Shown here: positions 8,397-17,443 of the stretch, in pieces
Layout of the letters: the number at the start of each line of letters is the position of its first letter
Position numbering within the stretch: the stretch's first letter is position 1
NCBI GenBank assembly: GCA_900465915.1
Contig: UBKJ01000036.1
Coordinates: forward strand, 1-38,407
Origin: Hyphomicrobiales bacterium
GTDB taxonomy: Bacteria; Pseudomonadota; Alphaproteobacteria; Rhizobiales; Rhizobiaceae
DNA length: 38,407 bases
Reading direction: 5' to 3'
Made by a program: the position numbers and the translations under genes
Notes under the pieces: model-generated
The model's input: only the letters and a program-made list of their open reading frames with translations
Database searches by the model: none
Told to the model about the DNA's origin: nothing

Positions 8397-10607
8397 CTAC
8401 AGGAAGCTTTGCGGATCGATGTCCACCTGCACCCGGATCGAGCCGCGCTCCTTCGGCCCGGCCATCAGCATCGCCCGGATAAAGGCTTGAATATCCGCGC
8501 GTTTCGTCCCGTGCGCCAGAATGCGGAAGCGGTGGCGGCCGCGCAGCAGCGCCAGCGGCGCCTCCGCCGGGCCGAGCACGGTGATCTCGCGCGAGGCGGG
8601 TGCGGCGCGGCGCAGCGCGCGGGCGTGGTTCTCGGCGTCGGCGCGGTTGTCGGCCGAGACGATCAGCGCCGCAAGCCGCCCGAAAGGCGGCAGCATGCTG
8701 CGCTCCCGCTCCTCGATCTCGCGGGCGTAAAAGGCCTCGGCGTCGCCGCTGACGATGGCGCGCATCACCGGATGGTCAGGCTGGTAAGTCTGGATCAGGC
8801 CGAGGCTCTTGCGCCCCGTGCGCCCCGCGCGGCCCGTGACCTGGTTGAGAAGCTGGAAGGTGCGCTCCGCCGCGCGCGGATCGCCGTTGGCGAGCCCCAG
8901 ATCGGCGTCGACCACGCCCACCAGCGTCATGTTGGGGAAATTGTGCCCCTTCGCCACCAGTTGCGTGCCGATGACGATGTCGGCCTCGCCCTTGGCGATG
9001 GCGTCCAGTTCGAGCCGGAGCCGCTTCACCCCGCCCGCCATGTCCGACGACAGCACGATGATTCGCGCCCGGTCGAAGCGCGCCGCCACTTCCTCGGCGA
9101 TGCGCTCGACGCCGGGGCCGCAGGCGACCAGATGGTCGAGCGCGCCGCATTCTGGGCAAGCTTCCGGCGTCGGCTCGTGATAGCCGCATTGATGGCACAT
9201 CAACTGGCCGCGAAAGCGGTGCTCGACCAGCCAGCTCGAGCATTGCGGGCACTGAAATCGGTGGCCGCAGACGCGGCACAAGGTCAGCGGCGCATAGCCG
9301 CGCCGGTTGAGGAACAGGAGCGCCTGCTCGCCGCGCTCGACGGTCTTGCCGACCGCCTCCGTCAGCGCCGGCGACAGGAAGCGGCCGGGCGGCGGCGGCG
9401 AGCGGCGCATGTCGATGGTCTTGAGGTCGGGCAGCGCCGCTTCCGCATAGCGGCCATAGAGCTTGATTCGCCGGTAGCGGCCCTGGTCGGCGTTGACCTG
9501 GCTTTCGATCGAGGGCGTCGCCGAGGCCAGCACCACCGGGAAGCCGCCGATATGGCCGCGCACCACCGCCATGTCGCGGGCGTTGTAGAAGACGCGGTCC
9601 TCCTGCTTGTAGGCGGCGTCGTGCTCCTCGTCGACCACGATCAGGCCCAGTTCCTTGAACGGCAGGAACAGCGCCGAGCGCGCCCCGGCCACCACCCGCA
9701 CCGCGCCTTCCGCAGCCTGCCGCCAGACCCGCTCGCGGGTGCGCGGCGCGAGGTCGGAATGCCATTCGGCGGGCTTGGCCCCGAAACGGTCGTGGAAACG
9801 GTCGAGGAACTGCTGCGTCAGCGCGATTTCCGGCAGCAGGATCAGCACCTGCTTGCCCTGCTCGATGGCCTTGGCCACCGCCTCGAAATAGACCTCGGTC
9901 TTGCCCGAGCCGGTGACGCCGTCGATGAGCGAAACGGAGAAGCGATCCGCCGCCACCGCCTCGGCCAGGATGTCGGCCGCCGCCTGCTGGTCCTCCGACA
10001 ACGTGGCGCGGGCGTAATCCGTGTCGGGCGCGGCCACCACGGCGGGCGGCGGCAGCATTACCTCCTCGAACAGGCCCTGCGCCTTCAGCCCGTCCACCAC
10101 GGTCTGCGACACGCCGGCGGCGTGCGCCAGGCCCGAGCGCGTCCATGAGAAGCCGTCGCGGGCGAGCGCCAGCACGCGGGCGCGCGCCTCGGTCATGCGC
10201 TCCGGTTCGCCGCCTTTATAACGCAGGCCCGGAACCGGCGGCTCGGGATCGAAGGCCGCCGGCGCGCGCAGCACCATGCGCGCCACCATGCCGGGCCGCG
10301 ACAGCGTGTAGTCGGCGGCCCAGCGCATGAAGCGCAGCATGTCCGCCTTGATCGGCGGGCAGTCGAACACTTCGGAAATGGCGCGCAGCTTGCGCGCGTC
10401 GACCGCGTCCGTCTCGCCGTCGCAGACGATGCCGGCCACGTCGCGCGGGCCGAGCGGCACGCGCACGATAGAGCCGGGCTGGACGTTCATTCCCTCCGGG
10501 ACCATATAGGAATAAGGCCGTTCCGCAGGCATCGGCACGAGCACGGGGACGACGCGCGGAGCGGCTTCGGCAAACAGTCCGGGAGTAGCGTGCGAATCTT
10601 TCGACAT
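8397..10607 (-). CDS. priA: Primosomal protein N' (replication restart helicase PriA)
   Basis: The 736-residue superfamily-2 helicase reloads the replisome at stalled forks. In order: an N-terminal DNA 3'-end binding domain (VPVLVPMPAERPYSYMVPEG), Walker A GVTGSGKTEVY near residue 227, the DEEHD box near 325, a zinc cluster with eight paired cysteines (CRVCGHRFQCPQCSSW, then CHQCGYHEP and CPECGAL) around 440-495, and the helicase C motif with QVTGRAGRTGR. The frame extends to 10697, but MSKDSH at 10607 is the likelier start, with AAGG upstream. It diverges from the transaldolase-like gene across 104 bp. Confidence 0.96.
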   Translation of the reverse strand: MSKDSHATPGLFAEAAPRVVPVLVPMPAERPYSYMVPEGMNVQPGSIVRVPLGPRDVAGIVCDGETDAVDARKLRAISEVFDCPPIKADMLRFMRWAADYTLSRPGMVARMVLRAPAAFDPEPPVPGLRYKGGEPERMTEARARVLALARDGFSWTRSGLAHAAGVSQTVVDGLKAQGLFEEVMLPPPAVVAAPDTDYARATLSEDQQAAADILAEAVAADRFSVSLIDGVTGSGKTEVYFEAVAKAIEQGKQVLILLPEIALTQQFLDRFHDRFGAKPAEWHSDLAPRTRERVWRQAAEGAVRVVAGARSALFLPFKELGLIVVDEEHDAAYKQEDRVFYNARDMAVVRGHIGGFPVVLASATPSIESQVNADQGRYRRIKLYGRYAEAALPDLKTIDMRRSPPPPGRFLSPALTEAVGKTVERGEQALLFLNRRGYAPLTLCRVCGHRFQCPQCSSWLVEHRFRGQLMCHQCGYHEPTPEACPECGALDHLVACGPGVERIAEEVAARFDRARIIVLSSDMAGGVKRLRLELDAIAKGEADIVIGTQLVAKGHNFPNMTLVGVVDADLGLANGDPRAAERTFQLLNQVTGRAGRTGRKSLGLIQTYQPDHPVMRAIVSGDAEAFYAREIEERERSMLPPFGRLAALIVSADNRADAENHARALRRAAPASREITVLGPAEAPLALLRGRHRFRILAHGTKRADIQAFIRAMLMAGPKERGSIRVQVDIDPQSFL

Positions 10608-10711
10608 GTCGGCGTGACCTTGGCGCGGCTTTGCGCGAAAGAAAAGCCACCTTCCGGGCCGGGACCGGATTTCGCTCCCCAAAGCCGCCCGTGCCAAGGA
10701 GGAAGCCTGTC

Positions 10712-11365
10712 ATGCAATTTTTCGTGGACACAGCGGATGTCAAGGAAATCCGCGCCCTCGCCGACCTCGGCCTGGTCGACGGCGTCACCACCAATCCGAG
10801 CCTGATCGCCAAGTCGGGCGGCGGCGTTCTGGACGTGCTGAAAGAAATTTGCGAGGTCGCGCCCGGCCCGGTCTCGGCCGAGGTCACCGCCACCGAATTC
10901 GACGGCATGATGCGCGAGGCCGCCGTGCTGACCAAGGTGGCGAGCAATATCTGCGTCAAGGTTCCGCTGACCTTCGACGGCCTCAGGGCCTGCCGCAAGC
11001 TCGCGGACCAGGGCGTCAAGACCAACGTGACCCTGTGCTTCTCGGCCGCGCAGGCGCTGCTGGCCGCCAAGGCGGGCGCGACCTATATCTCGCCCTTCGT
11101 CGGCCGGCTCGACGACACCGGGATCAACGGCATGGAGCTGATCGCGGAAATCCGCACCATCTACGACAATTACGATTTCCGGACGGCGATCCTCGCCGCC
11201 TCGATCCGCACCATAAACCATGTCAAGGAAGCGGCGCTGATCGGCGCCGACGTCGCCACCGTGCCGCCGGCGACGCTGCGCGCGCTGGTCAGGCATCCGC
11301 TGACCGACAAGGGGCTGGAAGGCTTTCTCGCCGACTGGGCCAGGACCGGCCAGACCATCGCCTGA
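10712..11365 (+). CDS. fsa: Fructose-6-phosphate aldolase / transaldolase, short TalC type
   Basis: The 217-residue protein is the single-domain TIM-barrel class of transaldolase-like enzymes. Landmarks are MQFFVDTADVKEI, VDGVTTNPSLIAK (phosphate-binding turn), the Schiff-base lysine Lys83 in CVKVPLT, and AAKAGATYISPFVGRLDD. It either transfers dihydroxyacetone units in the pentose phosphate pathway or cleaves fructose 6-phosphate; the family contains both and sequence alone does not separate them. ATG 10712 has a textbook AAGGAGG nine bases upstream, ruling out the longer frame from 10631. It diverges from priA and converges on the ATPase gene 15 bp away. Confidence 0.94.
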   Translation: MQFFVDTADVKEIRALADLGLVDGVTTNPSLIAKSGGGVLDVLKEICEVAPGPVSAEVTATEFDGMMREAAVLTKVASNICVKVPLTFDGLRACRKLADQGVKTNVTLCFSAAQALLAAKAGATYISPFVGRLDDTGINGMELIAEIRTIYDNYDFRTAILAASIRTINHVKEAALIGADVATVPPATLRALVRHPLTDKGLEGFLADWARTGQTIA

Positions 11366-11380
11366 TCCGGGCCGGCGCCG

Positions 11381-12475
11381 TCATCCCAGCGCCGTCTCGC
11401 CGTCCGCCTTGCGCACCTCGACCGGCCGGCCGCCGCATTGCCGGGCGATGGCTTCGGCCAGCGCCGCCGAATGCGTCACCACCCAGACCTGGCTGCGCTC
11501 GGCGGCCTGCGCGATCATGCGGGCGAGCGGCGGGATCATGTCGGGATGCAGGCTCGCCTCCGGCTCGTTGAGCGCGATCAGCGGCGGCAGGCGGTAGGAC
11601 AGAAGCGCCCCCGCCAGCGCCAGGAAGCGGATCTGCCCGTCCGACAATTCGCCCGGCCGGAACAGGCGATGCGGAAAGGCCGGAAAGCTCAAGCCGAAGC
11701 TCGCCGTCTCCTCCGGATAGGGAACCGTCAATTTCGCGCCGGAAAAGGCCTCGGCCACGACGCGGTCGAGGTCGACCGTGTCCTGCCGGATATGGGCGAG
11801 CGTGGCGAAGACCGAGGCCAGGTTGCCGCCGTCCTCGTCCAGCATGGCGGCGGTGGCGGCGACGGAGGGCTGCCGCGCCGGCGCGTCGCGGTCGCTGCGG
11901 AAGCCGTGATAGAAGCGCCAGCCGCGCATCTCGGCGCAGAGATCGCCGATCTCGGGATAATGGCCGGACCGGCCCAGCGCCGCGAGACCGCTTTCGGAGG
12001 TAAGCAGCCGCGCCGGATGCTCGAAGCGCCGCCCCTCCGCGTCGCGAGCGAAGACGGCGGGGCCGCGCCGATCCATCAGCTCGACGGGCCGGCGTCCCGC
12101 GTCGAGCGAAATCCGCTCTTCCTTGATCTGCGGCTCGAAGGGAAACGCGCCGGAAACCGGCGGCGGCAGGCCCGCCTCGATGTGATAGGAGAGCCGCGAG
12201 GCCAGCCGCTCGCCCTCGAACTCCGCCTCCAGTATGATGCGCGCCGGCTCCTGCTTGCGCCGCGCGCCGCCCCACATGGCCGACTGCATGCCGCCCTCGC
12301 GCACGATCTCGGTCGAAAACCGGCCTTCGGCGGAAGCCTTCGCCAGTTGCAGCGCGCGATAGAGATTGGACTTGCCGGCCCCGTTCTCGCCGACGAACAC
12401 CGTCACCCGGCCGAGATCGAAGCGCACCGAACGCAGCGAGCGATAGCCCTTGGCGGCGAAGGAAACGAGACGCAT
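11381..12475 (-). CDS. AAA ATPase of the RecF/SMC-like group (predicted ATPase, COG4637-like)
   Basis: The 364-residue protein has a split ABC-type ATPase head with no long coiled coil. Walker A GENGAGKSN (29-37), an ABC signature-like LSDGQIRFLAL near 275, a Walker B region LIALNEPEASLHP near 300 and the switch histidine in VVTHSA. The Walker B aspartate is Asn here, while the following Glu is kept; I believe this occurs in its family, but could not check. ATG 12475 follows GAGGAGG; a GTG four codons earlier is possible. No TOPRIM nuclease domain or partner gene is seen, so it is not an OLD-type or other recognised defence system. It stands alone behind the lptE terminator. Function is unknown; DNA maintenance is a guess. 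Confidence 0.85.
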   Translation of the reverse strand: MRLVSFAAKGYRSLRSVRFDLGRVTVFVGENGAGKSNLYRALQLAKASAEGRFSTEIVREGGMQSAMWGGARRKQEPARIILEAEFEGERLASRLSYHIEAGLPPPVSGAFPFEPQIKEERISLDAGRRPVELMDRRGPAVFARDAEGRRFEHPARLLTSESGLAALGRSGHYPEIGDLCAEMRGWRFYHGFRSDRDAPARQPSVAATAAMLDEDGGNLASVFATLAHIRQDTVDLDRVVAEAFSGAKLTVPYPEETASFGLSFPAFPHRLFRPGELSDGQIRFLALAGALLSYRLPPLIALNEPEASLHPDMIPPLARMIAQAAERSQVWVVTHSAALAEAIARQCGGRPVEVRKADGETALG

Positions 12476-12488
12476 GGTCCTCCTCACG

Positions 12489-12517
12489 AAAAAGGCGGCG
12501 CAAACCGCGCCGCCCTT
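12489..12517 (-). terminator. Terminator of the leuS-lptE transcript
   Basis: On the minus strand a perfect 8-bp stem, GGCGGCGC (12514-12507) with GCGCCGCC (12501-12494), is followed by five Ts (12493-12489). It sits 28 bp after the lptE stop and just before the ribosome site of the ATPase gene, so that gene probably needs its own promoter or depends on readthrough. Confidence 0.85.
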
Positions 12518-12544
12518 TGCAAAGCCGTCATCGCGCGGACGGGA

Positions 12545-13114
12545 TCAGAGCTTCGACAGTTTCTGCGCCAGAGCCAGGAAAATCTGCTCGGCCAGCTCTT
12601 CCGCCGCGCGCTTGCGGGCGTCGCGCTCGGCGCGCAGATTGGCGAATTCCTGCCGCGGACGATCGTAGGACGAGCCGACGGTGCGCGTGCCGGCGGCGAC
12701 GGGCTTGCCGTCCTTGTCCTTCAGCACGAAATGCGAGGTCGCCTTGACGATGCCCGCCGACGGACGGCCGGAACGGTCGGTCTCGTCGCCGATATCCACC
12801 GTCATGGTGTTGAGCACGGTCTGGCTCAGGCCCAGATTGAGGCGATAGGTCGGATTGGCCGGCTCGCCCGCGCCGCCGCCGAGCAGGAAGATCAGCCGGT
12901 TGCGCACCTGCTGGCCGTAAACGTCGCCCACCGGGTCGACCGCCACCGAGGCGAGCTTGGCGCGCATGTCCGGCGCCACGGCGCCGCCGACGGCCGCGCC
13001 CGTCCCGTGCGAGGAATAGAGCGGCTGCACCGTGCAGCCCGCCGCGAGCAGAGCGAGGCCGGCGGCGAGCGCGAGCCGGACGGCCCGGGGCATGAAACGA
13101 TCAGGCGACAACAT
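12545..13114 (-). CDS. lptE: LPS-assembly lipoprotein LptE
   Basis: The 189-residue lipoprotein has a signal peptide ending in the lipobox LAAGC (residues 23-27), so it is anchored in the outer membrane by Cys27. LptE plugs the LptD barrel that inserts lipopolysaccharide at the cell surface. The C-terminal half is rich in charged residues (LRAERDARKRAAEELAEQIF), as in alphaproteobacterial LptE. The call rests mainly on lipobox, size and position directly after leuS, as in many Proteobacteria. ATG 13114 has AGGA six bases upstream and overlaps the leuS 3' end by 14 bp; an ATG at 13093 lacks a ribosome site. Confidence 0.85.
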   Translation of the reverse strand: MLSPDRFMPRAVRLALAAGLALLAAGCTVQPLYSSHGTGAAVGGAVAPDMRAKLASVAVDPVGDVYGQQVRNRLIFLLGGGAGEPANPTYRLNLGLSQTVLNTMTVDIGDETDRSGRPSAGIVKATSHFVLKDKDGKPVAAGTRTVGSSYDRPRQEFANLRAERDARKRAAEELAEQIFLALAQKLSKL

Positions 13115-15743
13115 TGACGATCCTTTGCGGCACCACGATGATCTTCTTCGGCGAGGCTCCGTCGAGCGCGGCCTTGACGAAGTCAAGTTCGAGCACCGCC
13201 TGCTGGACGCTAGCTTGATCAGCGTCGCGGGCGATTGTCAAATCGCCGCGCTTCTTGCCGTTGATCTGCACCGGCAGAACGATCTCGTTTTCCACCACGA
13301 GCGCCGGATCGAAGCCCGGCCAGGGCGCGCGGGCGGCCAGCGTCTTTTCGCCCGCGACCGTTCCGCCCAGCTCCGTCAGGCACTGTTCGGCCAGATGCGG
13401 CATCATCGGCGCGACCATCAGGATCAGCATTTCCGCCGCCTGCCGCAGCGCGCCCCTGAGTTCGTTGAGTTCGTCGTCGGCCTTGCCGGCCGCGATCTGC
13501 TGCAACGGGCCGGACAGCGTGTTGACCAGCTCGTAGAGCCGCGCCACGGCGCGGTTGAAGGCGAGCTTCTCGATGTCGTCGCCGACCGCGCGCACCGCCT
13601 TGTGCGCGGCCTTGGAAACGGCCAGCGCCTCGCCCTGCGTTCCCGCCTTCGGCGCGACCGTCTTCAACCCCTCGGCCGCTTCGGCCAGAAGCCGCCAGAC
13701 ACGCTGCACGAAACGATGCGCGCCTTCCGCGCCGGCTTCCGTCCAGATCACGTCGCGTTCGGGCGGCGAATCCGACAGCACGAACCAGCGCGCCGTGTCA
13801 GCGCCATAGGATGCGATGATGTCGTCGGGATCGACCACGTTCTTCTTCGACTTCGACATCTTTTCGATGGAGCCGATCTCCACCGGCGCGCCGGTCGAAA
13901 TCAGCGTGGCCGTGCGCTTGCCGTCCGTCTCCTCGATACGGATATCGGCCGGCGACACCCACTGGCCGTCGGCCCTGTAGGTCTCGTGCACCACCATGCC
14001 TTGCGTGAACAGGCCCTTGAACGGCTCCTCGACATTGAGGTGCCCCGCAACCTTCATGGCGCGGGTGAAGAAGCGCGAATAAAGAAGATGCAGGATCGCG
14101 TGTTCGATGCCGCCGATATACTGGTCCACCGGCAGCCAGTGGTCCGCCGCCTTGCGGTCGGTCGGCTCGTTCTCCCACGGCGCGGTGAAGCGGGCGTAAT
14201 ACCAGGACGAATCGACGAACGTGTCCATCGTGTCCGTCTCGCGCCGGGCGTCGCCGCCGCATTTCGGGCATCTCACATGACGCCAGCTCGCATGGCGGTC
14301 GAGCGGGTTGCCCGGACGGTCGAACTCGACATCGTCCGGCAGCCTGACCGGCAGGTCGGCGCGCGGAACCGGCAGGACGCCGCAGGTCTCGCAATGGATC
14401 ATCGGGATCGGGCAACCCCAGTAGCGCTGGCGCGAAATGCCCCAGTCGCGCAGGCGGAACTGCACCTTGCGGCTCGCCTGTGGCCAGCCGTCGAGATCGG
14501 TCGCCTCAAGCCGCTTCGCTACCTCGTCGAAGGCCGCTTCCGGCGACAGCCCGTCGAGGAAGCGCGAATTGATCATCACGCCGTCGTCGGTATAGGCCGT
14601 CTCGCCGATGGAGAACGTCGCCGCATCCTCACCCTTGGGCAGAACCACGGGCGTGACTTTCAGATGGTATTTGTTGGCGAAGTCCAGATCGCGCTGGTCG
14701 TGCGCGGGGCAGCCGAACACCGCGCCCGTGCCATAGTCCATCAGCACGAAATTGGCGACGTAAAGCGGCAGTTCCCAGTTCGGGTCGAACGGATGCTTCA
14801 CCTTGACGCCGGTGTCGAAGCCCTTCTTCTCGGCAGTTTCGAGCGCCGCCAGCGACGTGCCGTGATGATGGCATTCGTCGATGAAGCCGGTCAGCGCGTC
14901 GTTGCCGGCGGCGAGCTTCTTCGCCAGCGGATGGTCGGCGGAAATGGCGACGAAGGCCGCGCCGAACAGCGTGTCGGGCCGCGTGGTATAGACCTCGACT
15001 TCCGAGAAACCTTCCGGCGCGGTGGCGGCGTCCAGCGCGAAGCGGACCTGCAAGCCTTCCGACTTGCCGATCCAGTTCTTCTGCATGACGCGGACCTTTT
15101 CCGGCCACTGGTCGAGCGTGTCGAGGCCGGCCAGCAATTCCTCGCTGAAATCGGTGATCTTGAAGAACCACTGCGTCAGCTCGCGCTGCTCCACCAGCGC
15201 GCCGGAGCGCCAGCCGCGCCCGTCCACCACCTGCTCGTTGGCGAGCACGGTGTTGTCGACCGGGTCCCAGTTGACCTTGGAGGTCTTGCGCGTCACCAGA
15301 CCCTTCTCATAGAGGTCGATGAACAGCATCTGCTGGCGGTGATAATATTCCACGTCGCAGGTGGCGAATTCGCGCGACCAGTCGAGCGACAGGCCCATCG
15401 ATTTGAGCTGCCGGCGCATCGTGTCGATGTTCTGATAGGTCCATTCCTTGGGATGGACCTTGTTCTGCATGGCCGCGTTTTCCGCCGGCATGCCGAAGGC
15501 GTCCCAGCCCATCGGATGCAGCACGTTGAATCCCCTGGCGCGCTTGTAGCGGGCCACGACGTCGCCCATGGCGTAGTTGCGCACATGGCCCATATGGATG
15601 CGCCCCGACGGATAGGGAAACATTTCGAGCACATAATATTTGTCGCGCGGATCGTCGTTATCCGTCTTGAAAGTCTGGTTTTCCTCCCAGACCTTTTGCC
15701 AGTGCGCTTCCGCCACGCGGGGATTGTAACGTTCGGCTGCCAT
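13101..15743 (-). CDS. leuS: Leucyl-tRNA synthetase
   Basis: The 880-residue class I synthetase charges tRNA-Leu. It carries the HIGH-type motif as HMGH near residue 49 (PYPSGRIHMGHVRNYAMGD), a CP1 editing domain with VYTTRPDTLFGA and the later CPAHDQRD, a CxxC zinc site (CPKCGGDA), the KMSKS loop near residue 626 (IEKMSKSKKNVVDP), and a C-terminal anticodon/DALR-like domain. The length is normal and the frame intact. No clear ribosome site precedes ATG 15743. It is translationally coupled to lptE, which starts inside its 3' end. Confidence 0.98.
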   Translation of the reverse strand: MAAERYNPRVAEAHWQKVWEENQTFKTDNDDPRDKYYVLEMFPYPSGRIHMGHVRNYAMGDVVARYKRARGFNVLHPMGWDAFGMPAENAAMQNKVHPKEWTYQNIDTMRRQLKSMGLSLDWSREFATCDVEYYHRQQMLFIDLYEKGLVTRKTSKVNWDPVDNTVLANEQVVDGRGWRSGALVEQRELTQWFFKITDFSEELLAGLDTLDQWPEKVRVMQKNWIGKSEGLQVRFALDAATAPEGFSEVEVYTTRPDTLFGAAFVAISADHPLAKKLAAGNDALTGFIDECHHHGTSLAALETAEKKGFDTGVKVKHPFDPNWELPLYVANFVLMDYGTGAVFGCPAHDQRDLDFANKYHLKVTPVVLPKGEDAATFSIGETAYTDDGVMINSRFLDGLSPEAAFDEVAKRLEATDLDGWPQASRKVQFRLRDWGISRQRYWGCPIPMIHCETCGVLPVPRADLPVRLPDDVEFDRPGNPLDRHASWRHVRCPKCGGDARRETDTMDTFVDSSWYYARFTAPWENEPTDRKAADHWLPVDQYIGGIEHAILHLLYSRFFTRAMKVAGHLNVEEPFKGLFTQGMVVHETYRADGQWVSPADIRIEETDGKRTATLISTGAPVEIGSIEKMSKSKKNVVDPDDIIASYGADTARWFVLSDSPPERDVIWTEAGAEGAHRFVQRVWRLLAEAAEGLKTVAPKAGTQGEALAVSKAAHKAVRAVGDDIEKLAFNRAVARLYELVNTLSGPLQQIAAGKADDELNELRGALRQAAEMLILMVAPMMPHLAEQCLTELGGTVAGEKTLAARAPWPGFDPALVVENEIVLPVQINGKKRGDLTIARDADQASVQQAVLELDFVKAALDGASPKKIIVVPQRIVNVVA

Positions 15744-15794
15744 GAGCGTATTTACTCGTACAAAGAGGATGCAATAAGGAGAGTCAAAGTTTGG

Positions 15795-15812
15795 CCGTGA
15801 CCTTCATCACGG
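15795..15812. promoter_or_regulatory. Inverted repeat between leuS and the YggS gene
   Basis: CCGTGA-CCTTCA-TCACGG has perfect 6-bp arms and lies in the 123-bp divergent region. It could be an operator or a leader hairpin. A good -35-like TTGACG is seen on the minus strand near 15827, but no matching -10. Confidence 0.3.
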
Positions 15813-15866
15813 TTTGCCGATAGCGTCAAGTTTTTGCGGAAAAAAGACCGGAAGCGGAGTATGTCA

Positions 15867-16541
15867 ATGTCGGATGTCGTCACCAATCTGAACGCTGTCA
15901 GGGGGGCAATCGCCGCAGCAGAAAAGGAAGCCCGCCGCCCGGCCGGTTCCGTCACGCTGGTCGCCGTGTCGAAGACCTTCGACGCCGACGCGATCCGCCC
16001 CGCGCTCGACGCCGGCCAGCGCGTCTTCGGCGAAAACCGCGTGCAGGAGGCGTCAGGAAAATGGCCGGCTTTGCGCGCGGACTATCCCGGCGTCGAACTG
16101 CACCTCATCGGCCCGCTGCAATCCAACAAGGCGGCGGAGGCCGTGGCGCTGTTCGACGTGATCGAAACGGTGGACCGTGAGAAGATCGCAGCCGCTCTCG
16201 CCACTGAGATGGCCAAGCAGGGCAAGCGCCCGAAGCTCTATGTGCAGGTCAATACCGGGCTGGAGCCGCAAAAGGCGGGCATAGCGCCCAAGGAGGCGGT
16301 CGCTTTCGTGAACCGCTGCCGCGAGGTCCACGGGCTTTCCATCGAGGGCCTGATGTGCATCCCGCCGGCGGACGAGAACCCCGGCCCGCATTTCGCGCTC
16401 TTGGAAAAGCTCGCGCGCGAGGCCGGCGTGGAAAAGCTCTCCATGGGCATGTCGGGCGATTTCGAGACCGCTATCGGTTTCGGCGCGACCTCGGTGCGCG
16501 TCGGCTCGGCGATCTTCGGCGGGCGCGCTTATCCGGCCTAA
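15867..16541 (+). CDS. yggS: Pyridoxal-phosphate homeostasis protein, YggS/PROSC family
   Basis: The 224-residue single-domain alanine-racemase-like barrel binds PLP and keeps free PLP and amino-acid pools in balance. The PLP lysine is in LVAVSKTFD, followed by FGENRVQEA, HLIGPLQSNK and the closing phosphate-binding region SMGMSGDFETAI...GSAIFG. ATG 15867 has GGAG seven bases before it; ATG 15861, two codons earlier, uses a second purine run and is equally possible. It diverges from leuS and its stop overlaps the next convergent gene by 4 bp. Confidence 0.95.
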   Translation: MSDVVTNLNAVRGAIAAAEKEARRPAGSVTLVAVSKTFDADAIRPALDAGQRVFGENRVQEASGKWPALRADYPGVELHLIGPLQSNKAAEAVALFDVIETVDREKIAAALATEMAKQGKRPKLYVQVNTGLEPQKAGIAPKEAVAFVNRCREVHGLSIEGLMCIPPADENPGPHFALLEKLAREAGVEKLSMGMSGDFETAIGFGATSVRVGSAIFGGRAYPA

Positions 16542-17062
16542 TAACCAGCTTGACCGGCCTTGCGCCTGCGCAGGTCGGCGATGATGCGGGTGTAGATCCA
16601 GGCTAGCGCGATCGCCACCGCGCAGCCGAGCGCGATCTCGACCAGCCGCGCCAGCGCCAAGAGCATCTCCTCGCTGCGCGTGGCGGCGTCGCGGCCGGCG
16701 TCCATCACGATCACCACCGTGGCCGGCGCGAGCCGCCAGTTGGAGGGGTAGACGTCGATGGTCAGGATGATCAGCACCGTCAGCGCCGCGCCGAACATGC
16801 TGGCCAGCGGCGAATAGCCGAAGATCCAGATCGTCAGCATGCCGATGGAGCAGCCCACCGCCGTATTGATGGTGCGCGCCTTGGCCAGCGACAGCGTGGT
16901 GTTGACGTCGGGATCGGAGATGATGAGCACCGTGATCACCGACCAGATCGGATGTTCGATCCCCGCCCAGCGCAGCGCGAACCACGAGATGAGGCAGCCG
17001 AGCAGGGTCTTCGAGGCGTAGAGCAGCGCCTTGCCCGGATTGGTCAGGTGCGGAAGCGTCAT
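16538..17062 (-). CDS. FUSC/aromatic-acid-exporter-like membrane protein
   Basis: The 174-residue protein has four to five predicted membrane helices: about residues 15-32, 34-52, 62-82, 84-102 and 130-155. The motif pattern WAGIEHPIWSVITVLIISDP followed by an N-terminal half repeat resembles the membrane half of FUSC/ArAE proteins, but the cytoplasmic half is absent, so this is a short version. ATG 17062 is supported by GGAG five bases upstream, which excludes the longer frame from 17263. It is downstream of usg by 46 bp and may be cotranscribed. Substrate is unknown. Confidence 0.8.
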   Translation of the reverse strand: MTLPHLTNPGKALLYASKTLLGCLISWFALRWAGIEHPIWSVITVLIISDPDVNTTLSLAKARTINTAVGCSIGMLTIWIFGYSPLASMFGAALTVLIILTIDVYPSNWRLAPATVVIVMDAGRDAATRSEEMLLALARLVEIALGCAVAIALAWIYTRIIADLRRRKAGQAGY

Positions 17063-17108
17063 TCGGTCTCCGGTTCTCTCCTGCCGCGCGGGCCCGGGGT
17101 CCCCGGGA

Positions 17109-17396
17109 TCAATGCAGCACGATCTCGCCCTGCACGTTGCGCCAGTCGGCGGGGCCGAGCAGGCGGCGATGCGTGTAGCTGACCGAATGCAGCGGCCCCT
17201 CGATCTCGCGACGCCAGAATTCCAGAAAATGATGCAGCACCGGAAACTCCGGCGCAAGATCATATTCCTGCCAGACGAAAAGTTGCAGCAGATGCGGGTG
17301 GTCGGGCAGGTGGTAGAACAGTTTCGCCGTCGTCAGGCCATAGCCGGCCAGTTGCAGCTCGAAGGCGGACCTGTCGGTAAAAGCGGACTTCGTCAT
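17109..17396 (-). CDS. usg: Usg family protein
   Basis: The 95-residue soluble protein matches the small alphaproteobacterial Usg family by its regularly spaced core: LQLAGYGLTTAKLFYHLPDH, QEYDLAPEFPVLHHFLEFW, then RREIEGPLHSVSYTHRRL. The function of the family is not known; the old name links it to tryptophan operons, but no trp gene is nearby. ATG 17396 has AAGGGG at good spacing, so the longer frame to 17570 is not used. It diverges from acsA over a 274-bp AT-richer region. Confidence 0.9.
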   Translation of the reverse strand: MTKSAFTDRSAFELQLAGYGLTTAKLFYHLPDHPHLLQLFVWQEYDLAPEFPVLHHFLEFWRREIEGPLHSVSYTHRRLLGPADWRNVQGEIVLH

Positions 17397-17443
17397 GGCG
17401 ATTTCCCCTTTTTGCGCGGGGCCGGCGTTCGGCCCCTGGAATG

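Noticed and set aside
11381..12475. Possible anti-phage OLD or RecF-type defence gene
   Set aside because: No TOPRIM nuclease, helicase or toxin partner is adjacent and the neighbours are housekeeping genes, so a defence role is not supported.
13032..15800. 922-codon plus-strand open frame antisense to leuS
   Set aside because: The conserved LeuS protein on the other strand explains the sequence fully; the antisense frame is His/Arg/Asp-rich shadow.
15744..15866. Leucine attenuator or T-box before leuS
   Set aside because: No leader peptide with leucine codons, specifier loop or terminator/antiterminator pair is visible in the 123-bp region.
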